Shown here: positions 48,690-62,839 of the stretch, piece after piece
Layout: each line of letters opens with the position of its first letter
How positions within the stretch are numbered: position 1 is the stretch's first letter
Source of the DNA: Eopsaltria australis
Lineage: Eukaryota > Chordata > Aves > Passeriformes > Petroicidae
Direction of reading: 5' to 3'
NCBI GenBank assembly: GCA_034509425.1
Contig: JAVTVJ010000068.1
Span: 4,898,001 to 4,962,000, forward strand
Length of the DNA: 64,000 nt
The notes under the pieces: generated by a model
What the model was told of the DNA's origin: nothing
Seen by the model: the letters and a program-made list of their open reading frames with translations, nothing else
Database searches by the model: none
Translations under genes and position numbers: made by a program

Positions 48690-49640
48690 GCATCAGTTTA
48701 CTTGGAGGAGCTAAAAAGTGTAGCCTGATCATGCAGGAATAAAGTCAGAAAAGGCAGCAGAAAATGAGACTCAACTAGCAAGGGATGTTTGGGGTAACAT
48801 GAAATAATCTTAAGTACGTTACCAGACATGGAAAAGAATCAAGCAAATTATGCCTGTATCAAACAGAATGGGTAAGTTTTTAATAGACAACACTGAGAAA
48901 GTCAAGCTTTTTAATATTTTTGCATTTTTTAATCTTACATATATAGATATATATATATATAGATAGATATAGATATCAGGCATTATTGATAATTGGGAAA
49001 ACAGACAGATTTCAGATTTGACAATCAAAGGACCAAGAGAAAAATTATTCAAACACAATTTGCTGCTTTTCCATCACCTGAATTAAAAGGACTGGATGAT
49101 GAAAACTAATGGTTTTCATTACTAATTTACAGTGAAGGAATATTATGGGACAGAAAGGGAAAAACTGTATTGTTGGAAAGAAGGAAAGAAAATATTACAT
49201 ACCAATCTGTTTGACCTCAGTACACAGAAAAGATACTGGAGCAAGTAAACAAGCTATCTTTAAGCAGTTTTAACACAACAAGTAACAGCCAACACAGCTT
49301 TATCAAGAACAAAAGATGTCAAATCTAATCTCTCCTGCAACAAAGTAAGAGGAATCATCAGTGGAGGAGAAACATTGAAGGTCATGTTGGATGTCACCTT
49401 AGTAAGATTTTTGACATGGTTGCATATGATATTCTTTCAACAAACAAGGAAAACAATGTTGAAGAAGTTATTTAGGGGGCTTATACAAGCAGCTCGTTGT
49501 CAGAAGGATGCTAATGAACTCAGCAATGGTTCAGAAGACATGTTTACATTACTGGACATTATACCAAACTGGGAGTCTTTAGAATGCTGGAGGACAGATA
49601 TTGGGTTTGGAGGGATTTTCGCTTTGGTTTGGAAAAAGGT
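48690..49640 (+). mobile_element. Ancient CR1-family LINE remnant (ORF2 region)
   Basis: The order of degenerate matches follows CR1 ORF2 in sense: GACTCAACTAGCAAGGGATG (the L-N-L-A-R-D-V region), then TTTGACCTCAGTACACAGAA, CAGCCAACACAGCTTTATCA (Q-H-G-F region), and TTTTTGACATGGTTGCATAT with GATATTCTTTC, a decayed form of the F-D-T-V-x-H-D-I-L motif of reverse transcriptase. It is heavily diverged with many stops, so it is older than the 23-24 kb copy. Boundaries are uncertain and it may continue to about 50 kb. Confidence 0.6.
48939..48976. repeat. AT/GATA microsatellite
   Basis: ATATATAGATATATATATAT continuing into AGATAGATATAGATAT. Confidence 0.9.
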
Positions 49641-52600
49641 GGGTTCTCTTCACCAGGGATAAGTGCCTGCTACTGGGTGGCAGCAGATGTGATCAGCTTT
49701 ACAAACAGGAAAGGGGCACCTACTGGGTGTTCTTCAGGGAAAAAAGCTGCAAGTATGTGACAAAAAAAAGAAAGAAGAAGTTCTGTTTTTATGTGAATCA
49801 CTATCTATGCAAATGGGATAATGTCACAGAGCTCCAAATGAGAAAGTTAAACCATGTCATACAGAAAAAGAAAGATGGACTCTGTGAAGCAGCCTGATTT
49901 ACGTGGCCCTAGAAAAACTTAGTAGCCATAAAAATATGCAGCCCATGGAGAGAGCAGAAAAGAACAATCTGAATGATCAGGTATCTATAAAACATGACTT
50001 AGAAGAAAATTTAAAAAATCACAACATGGAATTTAAGTTGAAGGGAGAAAGCAGCAGGAGAAACATACATATCTGTGCAGTACTGATATGAATGTGTATC
50101 AGGTATATGCAAGTGCTGTAAATATAAAAGGATGAATTTGCTCTCCAGTTCCATAGTGGATGGATCAAGATTTAAAACAAAGCAAGAAGACTAGAAAACA
50201 AAAACTATAAGGATAGAAAGAAGATTGGCTGGGTGTTTGTGCAGCCACGAACCTCAGACTCTGTAGAGCTTGTACCACCGATCAGAACTGGCTCAGGTAG
50301 AGTGGCCCTCAGGCAGAGAGTGGAGTCAGCCACCTTCCAGTAACATGATTCAGTGAATGTAAGCTTTCTTTAAGGCTACTGGAAAATATCAACTTCCTCA
50401 GGGAAAGGATTTTATTGTTTCTGCAAAATGCATGCCACTGTCTTCCAAAAATAAATTGTTTCAATAAGAATTTTAAACTGCTTTTCTATTTTCTGAGTCC
50501 TCCTCCTTTCAAGCTGTCACAATATGATTATGTGACTAAGTATATCACAGATATAAGAGAGGATGCGCAGTTTCACTCCCTGAAGAAAGCTGCAGTTTAG
50601 ACCTACAGAGGTCTGCCTTAGCGTTCAGTTATGTGAATTCAACAGATACTGTGGATTTTTATCTGACAGCAAGTTCACATTTTGTTCCTTCTCAAGAATG
50701 AAGTTTGCCTTTTCCAGAAAGCCTCAGAAGTCCTTCAGGGCCTGAAGTGTGACAATGACATATGCTTTTAATAACATCTTCTTTAATGTTTCTTTTCCTT
50801 TTCTGCTGGCTTATAGAAAATGCCATCACCTCCCTCACAATTTTTAAACTGTGTAGATTAAGAGCAGGAATAATCTCAGATGACAAGTGTAAAGAACACT
50901 CACTGTGACTAGAGTAAGTAAAAACATTCAGGCATTCTAAAGCAGTTTCATTTAATGCTATAATATTACCGTATATACATAAGGTGTTTAGACATGCATG
51001 TAGGAACTGGTAGCCCTGAAAGAAAAGGAGTTATGTTACAGCCATTTGCATAGCTGCAAACCCGAAAATAACTTCTCTGAGGTACAGGAAGCTCACAGAA
51101 ATAAGTGGGAACAGAATATTCACCACACAACCTGTTAAAATACTTGGCTGTATTTGTTAAAAACTGATTTTTAAAGGAAAAGCAGTGAGATGCCTATTTC
51201 ATGTAAGACAGACTTAAGCTATGGCTAATCTTTTGCCATTGGATGAATAGTGATTAAAATTGCTGCAGCAAGTGAAAACAGATTTTTTTTAATATTATTT
51301 TAAGTGAGTGCTTCCTGGACAATGACAAACAACAAGAGAAAAATGTTTACTCCCAAAATCTTGGGGACAAAAACATGTAATAGATTTGTAATACCAAAAA
51401 AATATAAAATTTTAAGCAGTAGTTTTTTTCTATAGCTGAAATATAAAAATCCTGAACACGTTCATAAACTGACCAAGCAAAACTGGTTTTTATATGGAAA
51501 TTATTTGTTTCAGTATTTCTAAAGACCTCATTTTGAGCCTTCATTTGCTTTCACATAAATTGCATTGTGTTTGAATTGAAATTATGCAAATCAAATGTTT
51601 TCAGAACTTTTAGCTCTAACGATCTCATTTTGAGAGTTAAAATACCAACCTTGTTTTGAGGTTTGGGTTTTTTTAATCCAGGAATGTCAGAAAAAAAATC
51701 CCTCTACTGGAGACAATTTCAGTGAATCCAAACTACTTTTGTAAATGTAGTAGGAGTCTTTCCAGCTAGGCTAAAAGGAATTAATAAAATAGGAGAAAAC
51801 ATTTTATGAAATGGATTCAAAGATGGGATTTCAAATAAAGCAACAGCACCAGGAAACAAAACTGTTACTTCTGGGTCATAATAATCGAGATCAGTGATTT
51901 GCATTGGAGGTCCAAATGTAAAAGTTCTAATAAACATCCTGCCACCAATCCTGATGTGTCAACAAATATTTTAGCAATGCACTTGACACAAATTCTAATT
52001 CATTTTGCAATAGTAAAAATGAATGATTAGTTTTTGTCATTCAGTTGACACACTCCACAAAACAGGATAGAAGGTGTCATAACTTACCCATTTTCTCTTA
52101 ATGCCACTGGTTTCTCTGCATGTCTAGGTAAGAATTAATTTCTCCAAGGTGTATTGCAAGTGTCATCCAACATGAGAGTAATAAATGTTTGAGCTTTTAT
52201 AATTACCAGAGAGGAACTGTTCTGGCTCCAGGTTCATATTTTGGCAAACAAAAGCAAAGTCTCCTTGAATGTGCTGACATTTCTCCTTTGGATGCTCTTT
52301 GAAAGTGGAAAGGAAATTTAATTAAAATAGAGCACCCTCATCACTAAGAGTAAGAGCAAACAAGATGAAGTGCTAATAATCCCTACCCTTGAATTCAGCA
52401 GCTGCTGCGAAGCCTGCCATCTCCCTGTTGCTGGGGCTTATCCAGCTGTCTGGGGACATCACTGCCCAACTCAGGCCCAGGTGAAAAAAAAAACAAACTC
52501 CAGCTCTTCTGACTTTGGAAAAGCTTTGAGAAAATGAAAAATTTAAGCAAATTCACTGTTTTCTCCCAATATTTTTAGGCAATCTGGCAGTCATACAGAT

Positions 52601-55460
52601 ACACATAAGGGGCATTTTTCTCTCAAATGTAGCCCATGGTCCCACAACTTCCAAATCCAGTCCAGTTTCTGTGATGCTACTGAACCAAGCACTTCTGCCA
52701 TGGGATTTGCCAGTTACTGCTGCTCGTTCCCTGGCAGCACATGCTGGCAGCCTCCTGTGGCCCCTCGGCTTTGCTGATGGTGGGGTGGGGCAGGCAGGAG
52801 CAAGCAATGTAGCAAGGAGGAGCCCAGATGGTGAGTGGGGGGAGGGAGTGGGCCATCAGCTGGATCAGGCTGGCCACCACTTGGGCTGCCTTTGGGTCAG
52901 GGTGGCAGCTGTGATCCGGTGGAGCCACGGAAAGGAGCTGCCCTGGTTGGCAACAGAACCTGAAATCCACCATCAAATGAATCAGGTCTCCAAGCAATAG
53001 ATGTGTAAATCCTGTTTGGGCTACACCCTGTGCTGAGCATGGCCTGGGAGAAATGGAGGTGATAGGGAGTGCCATGGGTGGGCAAAGGGCTAACTGCTAA
53101 ATAAATGTACTGCATAAGAATAAAACCAAAAAGGTGCTTTCTTTGAAGCCAAGAGTATCAGGATGTTTGAGCCAGGTTGCTATCTCTTTCAATTAGTACC
53201 CTAAAAGCAAAAGAAGAATTAACTGATAATAGCGCCATTAAAGCAGTCTTGAAAGTTTAGTTTCAAGTCATGCATTGTTTGGCTTGATGTGACCAACCAT
53301 GTACACCCTGAGAGGCCACCACAGGCATGAATAATATGACAAATGCCATTCTTTGTGTGAACAGCACTTATTTCCATTTCAGTGCAATGAAACCTGAGAT
53401 GCCAGAGTGGTTAATCCTGTTTAGTGCTACCGCCAAGTCAGAGATCTGTCAGCATTATGTTTTCAAATGATGACAGAGGCAGTTTGCTTGCAGCTCTGAG
53501 CTTGCAAACTCACAAATGCCAGTGACTTCTGCTTTCCTTAAAGCACTATTCCTTGTGAACAGAATACCTTGGTTTAAATAGGGTAGTTAAATTGCAGTTC
53601 CATTTATTCAGCTTCTCAATAATTTATTAATTTATTTATTTATGGCTTAGTTTACTTGGCTTTATTACAAATAGATGCTTCTGCTTCTCAACACCCACCT
53701 TCAGAGCAGCATGGGCACTGGTAGCAGGGGTCTCTGCCAGGCACAGCTTTTCTCAGCTTGCCACCAAGTTCAGAAGACCCCAGGGGGAGCCTTGCTGCTG
53801 CAGAGCGTGAAGGGAGAGAGAGAGAGGGCTGGTGGCCAGGGAAAGGGGGTAGGACAAGGGCCACAAGCACAAGAAGCAGCTGCTAACACCTCTGTCTTTC
53901 CCTTTCTGCAAGGAAAGAGTGGTCATCTGTCACCCATCCCTGTCCTAATAATAGACAACCCCAAATCAGCAGTAAATAGAGGTAATGGGATTTTATTTTT
54001 TCTGTGTCAAAATATTACTATTAAATACTTAGAACAAATACGTAGTTTTTTAGTCTAAGAAATGATGTTGTGGCAGTTGAAGTATTTTTTTGCAAAGATA
54101 CAAAAATAATGTACTTTTCCTTTCTCATACCTTATCTTCAGCTTTCAGTCTTTGGGTGAAAAAAATGAAGCATTTCAACTATTTGTTAGTTTTCAATTTT
54201 AACAATATTTTTGCATATGTTACTTGTTTAAAAAAGTATAGAAATGTTCTTTGTTAAAAATATGAGGATATGAAGGAGGGTAAGAAAATCCAGAATAGCC
54301 CTATACACCATTTCTGTTCTACCTCCAGACTGAAGATTGAAGAATCAGAGGGAGGGTTGTTGAAACAGCAGGATGAGGTGAAGGACAAGTCCTCAGGTTA
54401 AAGAGTACATTCAGAGAGTTTTAAAATAAATCATGGAACTGCTAAAATAATACACATTCAGTCTTAGGCAGACAAAGAGAGACTTCTCAGGAACTTGTTA
54501 GGAATACTTTCTCTGCCTCAGCTGCAACAAAGGGTCAAAGATGCTCATGGTCCCTAAGGCAAATCCTGCTACACTTAGGAAGCGTCTGCATAAAAGGAAT
54601 TTTATCCTTTATCAAGAAAGGTGTCTATAAGCAACACTGAAAATAACTCTGACAATATACAAGCATTATTTAAATCAGAGTTATATTTTCTATTGTGTTT
54701 TATTTTGTTCTCTTCATCTCAAAAAATGCAAACAAAATTATTTCAAAAACAGATGATAAAACAAATACTAAATTCTCTTGAGACTTTCATGCAAGGAGAC
54801 ACCATATATGTGAGGCTGTTTAATGTAGAGATGAGTGAGGGGCAATAAATAAATATTTTCAAAAAAAGAAAAATACAAATAATGTAAACTCACGAGCAAA
54901 CATAAGAATGTACACTGAGTTTGAATATCAGAAAATGTGATAAGCTAAAATAGGAAAATCTGTGATACTCCTTACCACAATATAACGTTACTATTACCAA
55001 CAGCTAACAGGATATCACAAAGGGATATACCTGTAAAGGTTAGAGTAGTTCTGACTGCCTTATGATGATAATAACAACAGAGATAACTTTAACTAGAGAG
55101 CATCCCTTCAGGTTTTTCTTTTTGTAGATGATAGATGATGAGGGTAAGAAAGAAAAATCTTTTTTTGCCTGTAACAATTCTTGTACTTTTTATACAATCA
55201 TTTAAGTTGTCATTTTCAGAGGAAAGTCATGGGACTTCATAAATCTCTGGTCTTATAAAATACAAAAATTCCTTTGTTCTTAAAGATGAAAAAGTGTCAT
55301 GACCAAAATACCAGCTGAGCAGGAGGCAGGGAAGGAGAATCATATTTCTAATGGAAACACCAGAGATGTAAAGAAAACGCATTGCATAAGAAGTAAGATA
55401 TCAAATATCTGAATTATCAGAACATAATGCTTTTTCTTTCTAGTAGGTTTTTTTTGGTGT

Positions 55461-55488
55461 TTTGTTTGTTTGTTTGTTTGTTTGTTTG
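55461..55488. repeat. (TTTG)7 microsatellite
   Basis: Seven perfect TTTG units, embedded in a longer G/T-only tract (about 55446-55519). Confidence 0.95.
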
Positions 55489-58400
55489 GGGTTTTTTTGG
55501 TGTTTTGTTTTGTTTTTTGCAGGGATGTAAGTTCTTACACACTTGGCATTAACAGCTTTTTCTTTATTCTTTCAATGTTTAGACGTTTATTGTTCAGTTT
55601 CTTGTGAGGTTATTCCCAAAATAACTTCACAAAGTAAGCTGTAATGGAAAAATTCTCATGGCTTAAAGGAAGGAGGATATGAACACAGAGTCAAAACCCT
55701 CTCAAACTAAGCCCTCTATGCTTGCACCCAGTCGTTGGTGCAGAGGTTGATGTTCCCATCACAAATGCATTGTTTCCACACGTGCAATAAGGGTCCTTGA
55801 GCTCCACTGCTGACTTAAGTGCTTGCAAGGAGAATTCTTTACAGCAGGATGCTGCTGCTGCCTGGGACAGCAGCAGTGCTGTATAGATATGTAGGTGTCA
55901 GATATATATACACACAATATAACTCATGTAGTATTTTATATATGTAAAGTACATATAAAATTGGAGGCAGCCAGGAGAGATCAGAATTAGGAATGGCTGG
56001 AAGGTACAATGGAAACTGAGAAATGGAGAAAGTGTAGCATGAGTACATCACGTAAACTGGTATGAAATAAGGTGCAATACTAATTTTGCAGTGCTAAATC
56101 TGTGCTCCACTCCTAGTGATGTTACTTGATGTGTTGCAGCCCTTTGGAGACTGCTGGCCACTGTTGCCTGTTATGGCAAATCTGTATGAGCTGTACGAGT
56201 AGTCAAAGCACCCCTGAACTGTAACTATCTTCTGGTCAGCCCTCTCCTCTCCAGATGGAACTTCCAAGTATGATCTGGGCCCACTGATATGGCAATTCTT
56301 TGTGTATACAAGTGGAGTTTTGCCCATTACCTGTTTAAGGGACCCCAGCTCTTTGAAGGAATGTGAAGCATTAGCCCCTTGGCCACAAGCTGGCCAGAAA
56401 TGCATTGGCCTCATCAGTCTTGCCAGCAATCTGTGTGAAACAGTTTTAGCAGGAGTTGAGCATGTCTGAACACAGTTTGGAGATTTTTGTGCTAGGAATT
56501 GTCTAATCCAGGGAAGTGGCAGGGTAATGGAGGGGTTCCTGCTAAGTGAAGTGGCAGGTGTGATCCTATACCTGTTATAGGTCTTTTCCTACCTCTGTGG
56601 AACACACAGAGTTAATTTCTGGACGTCTTCTTTCTCAGATTAAAGATGTCAGTAGCTAAGGAAAGAAAAGTGATTTACCTTTGAATAGTTCAGCTGACCT
56701 TACACATTTATCACTTTACAGGATTTCATTTTTTCAATGGAGTCTATTGTTTCAACACCATTACCTCCACTTTTAGCAAAGACAATTACAGGGCATTTAT
56801 TTATACACCAGAGACACATTGCTTAGATTTTTACATTCTTTTCACAAAATAGTCTGTCACAAAATAGTTGTTTGTCTTAAGCAAATATTTTTTCTCTCAA
56901 AGTTTTACTTAGAAATGCTCAAATGTCTTTTTATTTGCACAAAACAAAGACCTTTTTTACTACCTGTGACAACTGAAGAACAGGTTGAGGTAATACACTG
57001 GCAGACCATGGATTACTTAGCTAATGTCATACCATTGTATGGACAGACTTTATTTAAGGATTGTTTTGGGTTTTTTTTTTGTCTTCTCTTAGTTGAGCTA
57101 AAAGTTATCTTTCTACCAGACTATTGTTGTAAACAAATAGCAAGTTACTAATGTCCTACTTACAATTACTTAGCAACAAGGAAAAACAGTTATTTTTGAT
57201 TTTAAAAAGATTATTATTTAACATAAAGATTATTTTTTATTATTTAAAAGACAGATAATTATTTTAAAATATTGTTACTTTAAAAACTCTCTACTTCATC
57301 CTACTGCCCCGCCAGCAGCAATGTGATGATTACTGAATGCATATGATCACCTAAATCATTTGAAGATTAAAAAATCCCCACTTTTTTATTTGTTTTTGAC
57401 GAAGTGGTTCCATGTGCAGAGGAGGGAGTTTATAGCCCTGACCTGTGTTGATCATGCAGTTCATGGCAGCATTGCTATATTCATGCCATCTGCTATGAAT
57501 GCTCTTGGCTATGGCCAGCTGGCTGTGGTGGTGCTGTGTTCGGACACAGCATGGCAGCAGAGAACTTACAGGACCCTCTTACTTCATAACCTTTGGCTGA
57601 AAGCTGTTCCTTAAAAACATTTGTAAAATCCCACACATGCTGGAAGTGTGCCAGGACATGAAGCCCTAGAAACCATGGGGACTATGATCAATTTTTCTTG
57701 TTGGCCTGAGCCATGAATACTTTGAAGTATTTTACGTTCAAGAGTGCTCACCATGGAATAGCAAATGGCTGTAATTTGTCTGGTTGACTTTTCTGATCCA
57801 ATGTAGATACTTGAAGGAGGGATGTTGAAGGACAAGGAGAGAGCACCCAAATAGTGCTTCTGAGATCATGGGATGAGAAAACAGAAATGCCATTGCACTA
57901 TCCCCATCCATGAATCAGTACTCTATCCAGTCCTGGTCATAGGAAACTCCTTTAGAAGACAGGAAGTTTTCCCTATTGAAGAGCCTGTAAATTCAGTCTA
58001 TTTTAATACACAAAGTTGGGAAACTTTCTATTTTATGATTCCTGATGCTAACTCACTAATAAAACATCCTTTGCAAAATAGTGACCTAGAATTTTTTGTT
58101 GAGTCCAGTTTAATAAACATTTCAGGATGCCCAAGGCATTTGGAGAAATGACTGCTGCATGGAGATGACAAAAGAAGTGTCAGTTTCTCTTCTTTTAGTT
58201 ACAATTAAACCCAAGTACTGCCCTTTAATGAAATCTGTCCATTTAGGCATTTTCAGCGCTTCAATAACTTTAGGAAACAATGATCTAAAGAAAATATAGC
58301 AGTAGGAAATAAAACTACCTTACTCCAAAAAGGCAGAGTAGTTATGCAGGAAACAGGAAGGTAAACACTAAATCCAAAGACTGGGCTACAAACTCTTGTG

Positions 58401-58882
58401 AGATAGTAAATGCTCCAGCAGATGGAAAAAGCAGCAGACTGAACAGAAACAAAAGGAACTGTTGTTTTGTTTTGCAACTTTGGAAAGCCCCCAAGCTTTA
58501 GCTTAGCCCCTGCAAAGCCCTCATTTTGCTAAAAATAGGAGTCAAACTAGGACTGCAAATCTGTAAATCTGACTGTAAAGTAGGATGTGAAAATCAGATG
58601 CTGAATTTGATCAAAAAATATATTTCAACTAAGATATATTCTCAGGGAGAATAATGGGATCCAGACCAAATTAATTTTCTCTCTCTTGCGAGTGAGGACT
58701 GCGTTAACATTGCCTAAAATAACACTGACTCTGAATTACATTGCTCTGAACAACTTCCACATAATATTAGTCCTGGCATGCATGATGTTAAAGGTCCTGG
58801 TGACACCACCTTCAGTCTACCTCCGGTCTGAGTATAAATCCATAAACAAAAAGATACTTTTATCTGTGGGTTTGCTTTTTGC

Positions 58883-58907
<25 letters not shown>
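58883..58907. repeat. Poly-T tract (25 nt)
   Basis: An uninterrupted run of 25 T. No element body is recognised next to it, so it is not clearly a retroposon tail. Confidence 0.95.
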
Positions 58908-58913
<6 letters not shown>

Positions 58914-60800
58914 TCTTTAGCTGCATTTGAAGTTCATGTGCCACAGTAGATTTTTGAACATATTTAAAAATTTAATATATTTATAGAGACACTTCATGGT
59001 TTCCTTGGAACTTTGTTGGCTATTACCACTAGGAAGAAAGCTAATTACATCAGTCAATGATGACAGGAGTATTTCTGTCTTTTCTGGTTTACAGAGGCTC
59101 TGTGCACATCCCTGTTGCCCTGAACATATGATCATGTGCAGCATAATCAAATAAACCTGCAAACCCCAGCCAAAAATATACCTGTTCAGAGCTGTTAATA
59201 TCCTTTGTAATCCAGAATTCTTAACCATGCCTTTAAATCCAGCACTGTGCAAATTAAATGGGACATTTATTACTACAGACCCACTGACTCTTATGTGTCC
59301 AGCACCTCCTGAGCTCTTATGTGCTCAGCCACTCTCTTCGCTCTGTTCACATAGTAATAGATTACAGAATAAAAATGCTTATTATTTTAATATATACTGG
59401 ATTTGGCTACTTTAGTTCTCACAGTAGTCAAAAATTAGAAAATGCTTCAAAAATGAACCAAAAAAATTAATTTTAGGACAATTTTTCTTTGAAGGCTTCT
59501 AGACTATTTTTCTATGTCACTAGAAAATCCCTCCAGAGTACAAGAAGCTAATGTGAATGTTCCATTGAAGGCACAATCACAATTACTAAAAGTAAGGCAT
59601 GAAAGAGAGCATCAGAAACATCAATCAGTGTATGACTGAAGTAAAATAGAGAGACATCTTCCTGTTACAATGTGGGAAAAACATCCGACATAAAATGAAA
59701 AATTCTCCATATTGGTTGTGCTAAACAGAAAACAGAAAAGAAAGCCCTGGAACTGTAGTAATATTTTTTAAAATAATACTAGGGACTTAAGGTGCTGAAA
59801 AGGGCTTAGTAAACATACATCATCTAGAAATACTTCAACCTCATGAAAATTAGCAAGAACAAAGTATTTAATTGAAACAAGCATAATATAGCTGTGGCAG
59901 CAATTTTTAATTTTTTTAGGTAAACGAAAGTAGTTCAGTGAACCAAACAAGCCATATTTCAGGGGCAAGTTCCATATGAATGAGCCACTATTGCAGAAAT
60001 GTCAATAGCCACTGCCTTTAAACACAGGTAAAAAAGTCCAGAATACAAAACAACATGTAGTGCAGAATCCCGTTAAACAAATGCTCAAGAAGGAGGTTTT
60101 ATATCTGACTTAAGTCAAATCTTTCCCAGCTGTATACACTGAGGGAGAGTGAAGTTGGACCTTCCATGAAGTGAGCATACAATATAAGGAATGTGAATCA
60201 GTCTGATTGTGTTTGCAAGATTATTAAGAATTTTCAGTGTGCTGTATGCAGTGAATCAGCAAAACAATGCAAACCCAGAAAACCCAGGAAAATGCATATG
60301 ATACTGGTAGGAGGTATCTATTTAAAAATAAAGTGGAATCCATGGAAATTGCATAGCTAAAAGCTTTATCTAACTTATGGTTTTCCATGAGAACGTCATC
60401 ATCACATAAATATACAATTTTTCAGCTGGTATTAGCATGACTCCATACAAAGAAAAGTGAACAAAGAGAGGGTAATCTTTAAAAAAGTCCTGATCAAACA
60501 TATCTGTCTTTCTGCAGTCAAGGACATGATGGCTCAGAAGCATTCATCTACCAGCATTGCTTTGGCATTTCTCCCAGAACTTTCAGGGTCTACTTGGCAG
60601 AAAATATGTAGCTGAATAATTTCAGTGTACTGAATATCTTTCATCCCATGCGTCACTGACATCTTCACGGAAGCTCTGCTGAAGGTGTGTAACCAGGAGC
60701 AGCCTCTGTATTTCAGCTTCCTCAGTGACAGGAAGGAATCACTGACAACCTCTGGGCTATTGCTTTACACATCAGCCTAAGCTAAGTTAGATAGCCTCAA

Positions 60801-61253
60801 TCATGCATGTTTAGGAGCACAGAAGAAGGGATACACATATGTCAGACCAGAGGCAGCAATCCTCATCACCTGGCACTGATAATCAATTCTAGAAAGGGTA
60901 ATGATCACTACAAACACTACCAAGAATGCAGTAACCTCCAGTTCTTGAGCCAACAGGTCAGTATCAGCAATATCATTATGGAAAAGTCCATCATACCCAC
61001 ATGAATTTAGTGATCTTAGAGCAGCCCACAGCCAGTACTCAGGACCAGCATGATCTTGGTTCTGTAGCAAAGACAAAACCGAGCTTGAAATATACCTCAC
61101 TTGTAGCTTTCCCTCACAGAGAATTTCTTCCTTTACTCCTCTTTGCCAGAAAGGATATCCCCACCTTGTTTGTGCTGAAGGGAAACCCTCACTCCAGCTC
61201 AGGTGATGTGCATTTACCAGCATGAGATCCTCGTCAGGAACAAAACTGAGCAT
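60801..61253 (-). other. 150-codon ORF, unknown
   Basis: The longest open frame outside GC-rich DNA (60801-61253, ATG to stop). The product begins MLSFVPDEDLMLVNAHHLSW and has one hydrophobic stretch (AFLVVFVVIITL, near residues 109-120). Two shorter frames are open on the other strand over the same DNA. I recognise no domain, promoter or splice context. It may be a chance ORF, a decayed retroelement or a retrocopy. Confidence 0.25.
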
Positions 61254-62825
61254 TGCATCAAGCCTTCCTCCTGCACACCTCAGTCAAGGTTTAGAAAATG
61301 AGACCTCAGCAGCTTATACTTCTCTGAATGTCCATTTCCTCATCTTCCCATATAGCCTGCCTAGAGGTTAAGTGATTTAAACTGTTCAATTTAGAAAGTC
61401 TTCTTTCTCAAAATTAAACACAGCTGTAGTGCAGAAAGCCCTTGTGTGACTTCTGGGGCACATGTCAGACAATCAGATTGTGGCCAGTACCTGCAGCACA
61501 TCCAGACCAGCTCCAGGACTAGTCTACAAGAAAGTCAAGTGGCTGCTTTCTCAGAAGATGTCCATGTGAAAACTGGAGTAGGATTTAAACTGAGCTGATT
61601 ACCATTGTGCTCTCTCTTGTGATTAAATACTGCAATTTAAAAAAAATAAGATAATGGTCACAAAAAGAAAATATCAAAATTTAGAAGAGAGGAAGCTCAG
61701 CAAAAAAAAAAATACTAAATGGGGCAAAGAAAACCTAAAGGAAATGTTCTCAGAAAGTCAAAGGTTTATGTGCTTAAACAACAACTTCAAAGCTGAAAAA
61801 AATCCTCTGCAGACTTTATCAGTAGGTAAATAAAATGCTAGTCCTCTTTTGCATAGAAGTTTGGAAGGTCTAATCAACACAATTTTGTTATTATTTAATA
61901 TACACAAATTATATGAGGGACTGATGGATCATTACATATATTGGGTATAATGCACAAGCTACAGGGCAGTTATGGTTTATTGATTGACAAGGTTTATTTC
62001 CACATTTCACTGTTCACACTGTTACAGAGTTTTTATTGCTTTCCACACCTTTCCACCCCCTCACTGCTAATTTAGGAGCTGTTAGTCTCAGTTCATAGTA
62101 ATTGTGAGAAAATAAAATTCCATCTGTTTCTGTCAGGAAAAGGAAAGAAAGGGAAGGGAATGAGAGAATCAACAGAAAATTCCACTTGCTAGACGTGCTT
62201 TGCTGCTAGCTATTACTTTTCTAAGGGATGCCTTACACAGAGTACCTAGAACTGAGCATATAAACTGTATTTTAATTTTATGTATGTCCTTAAGTTAAGC
62301 ACTTCCAAGAATATTGTGCCAAGCACTATTCTTTGACTGTTCAGCTAAATCCATAAATATGACTCCCATGTGCAAATACTGCCATACAGAACTATTTAAC
62401 TAATAGGCAGCCTAGAGCTCACTTTTTCCCTCACTGGGTTTTCAGTTCCAGAAATATTTCTGATAGGAATGTGTAGGAACTCATGCCAGAGTTGTAGAGC
62501 ATAACAGCAAAATTCAGGCTTCTGTCTTTGCAATCTGTCTTTCCAGTAGCTTTGGAATGGCTTAAAGGTGAACAAATAATGAGGAAGAGAGACAGGGAGA
62601 TGAAGAAGGAGACACATATGCTCAGGCAGAAGCAGAGATAGATTTAGGATGAAAAGCCATTAAGAGTTAAATGATCTGCAAAGAGTAAAACCTTGAAATT
62701 AAATTTCACTTGATATCAAATAGGAGATTTAAGAGTGGTATGTTAGAAGAGGCTCCTTTCATGAAAATGCAAATAGCAGCAAGCTGTTTTAATTATAGGC
62801 TGTAAGTGTTGCGTGATGGAAGACC

Positions 62826-62839
62826 AAAAAAAAAAAAAA
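62826..62839. repeat. Short poly-A tract
   Basis: A run of 14 A after AGACC. No adjoining element is identified. Confidence 0.9.

Noticed and set aside
56094..56429. 111-codon minus-strand ORF
   Set aside because: Length within chance expectation, no domain, and no LTR or repeat identified around it.
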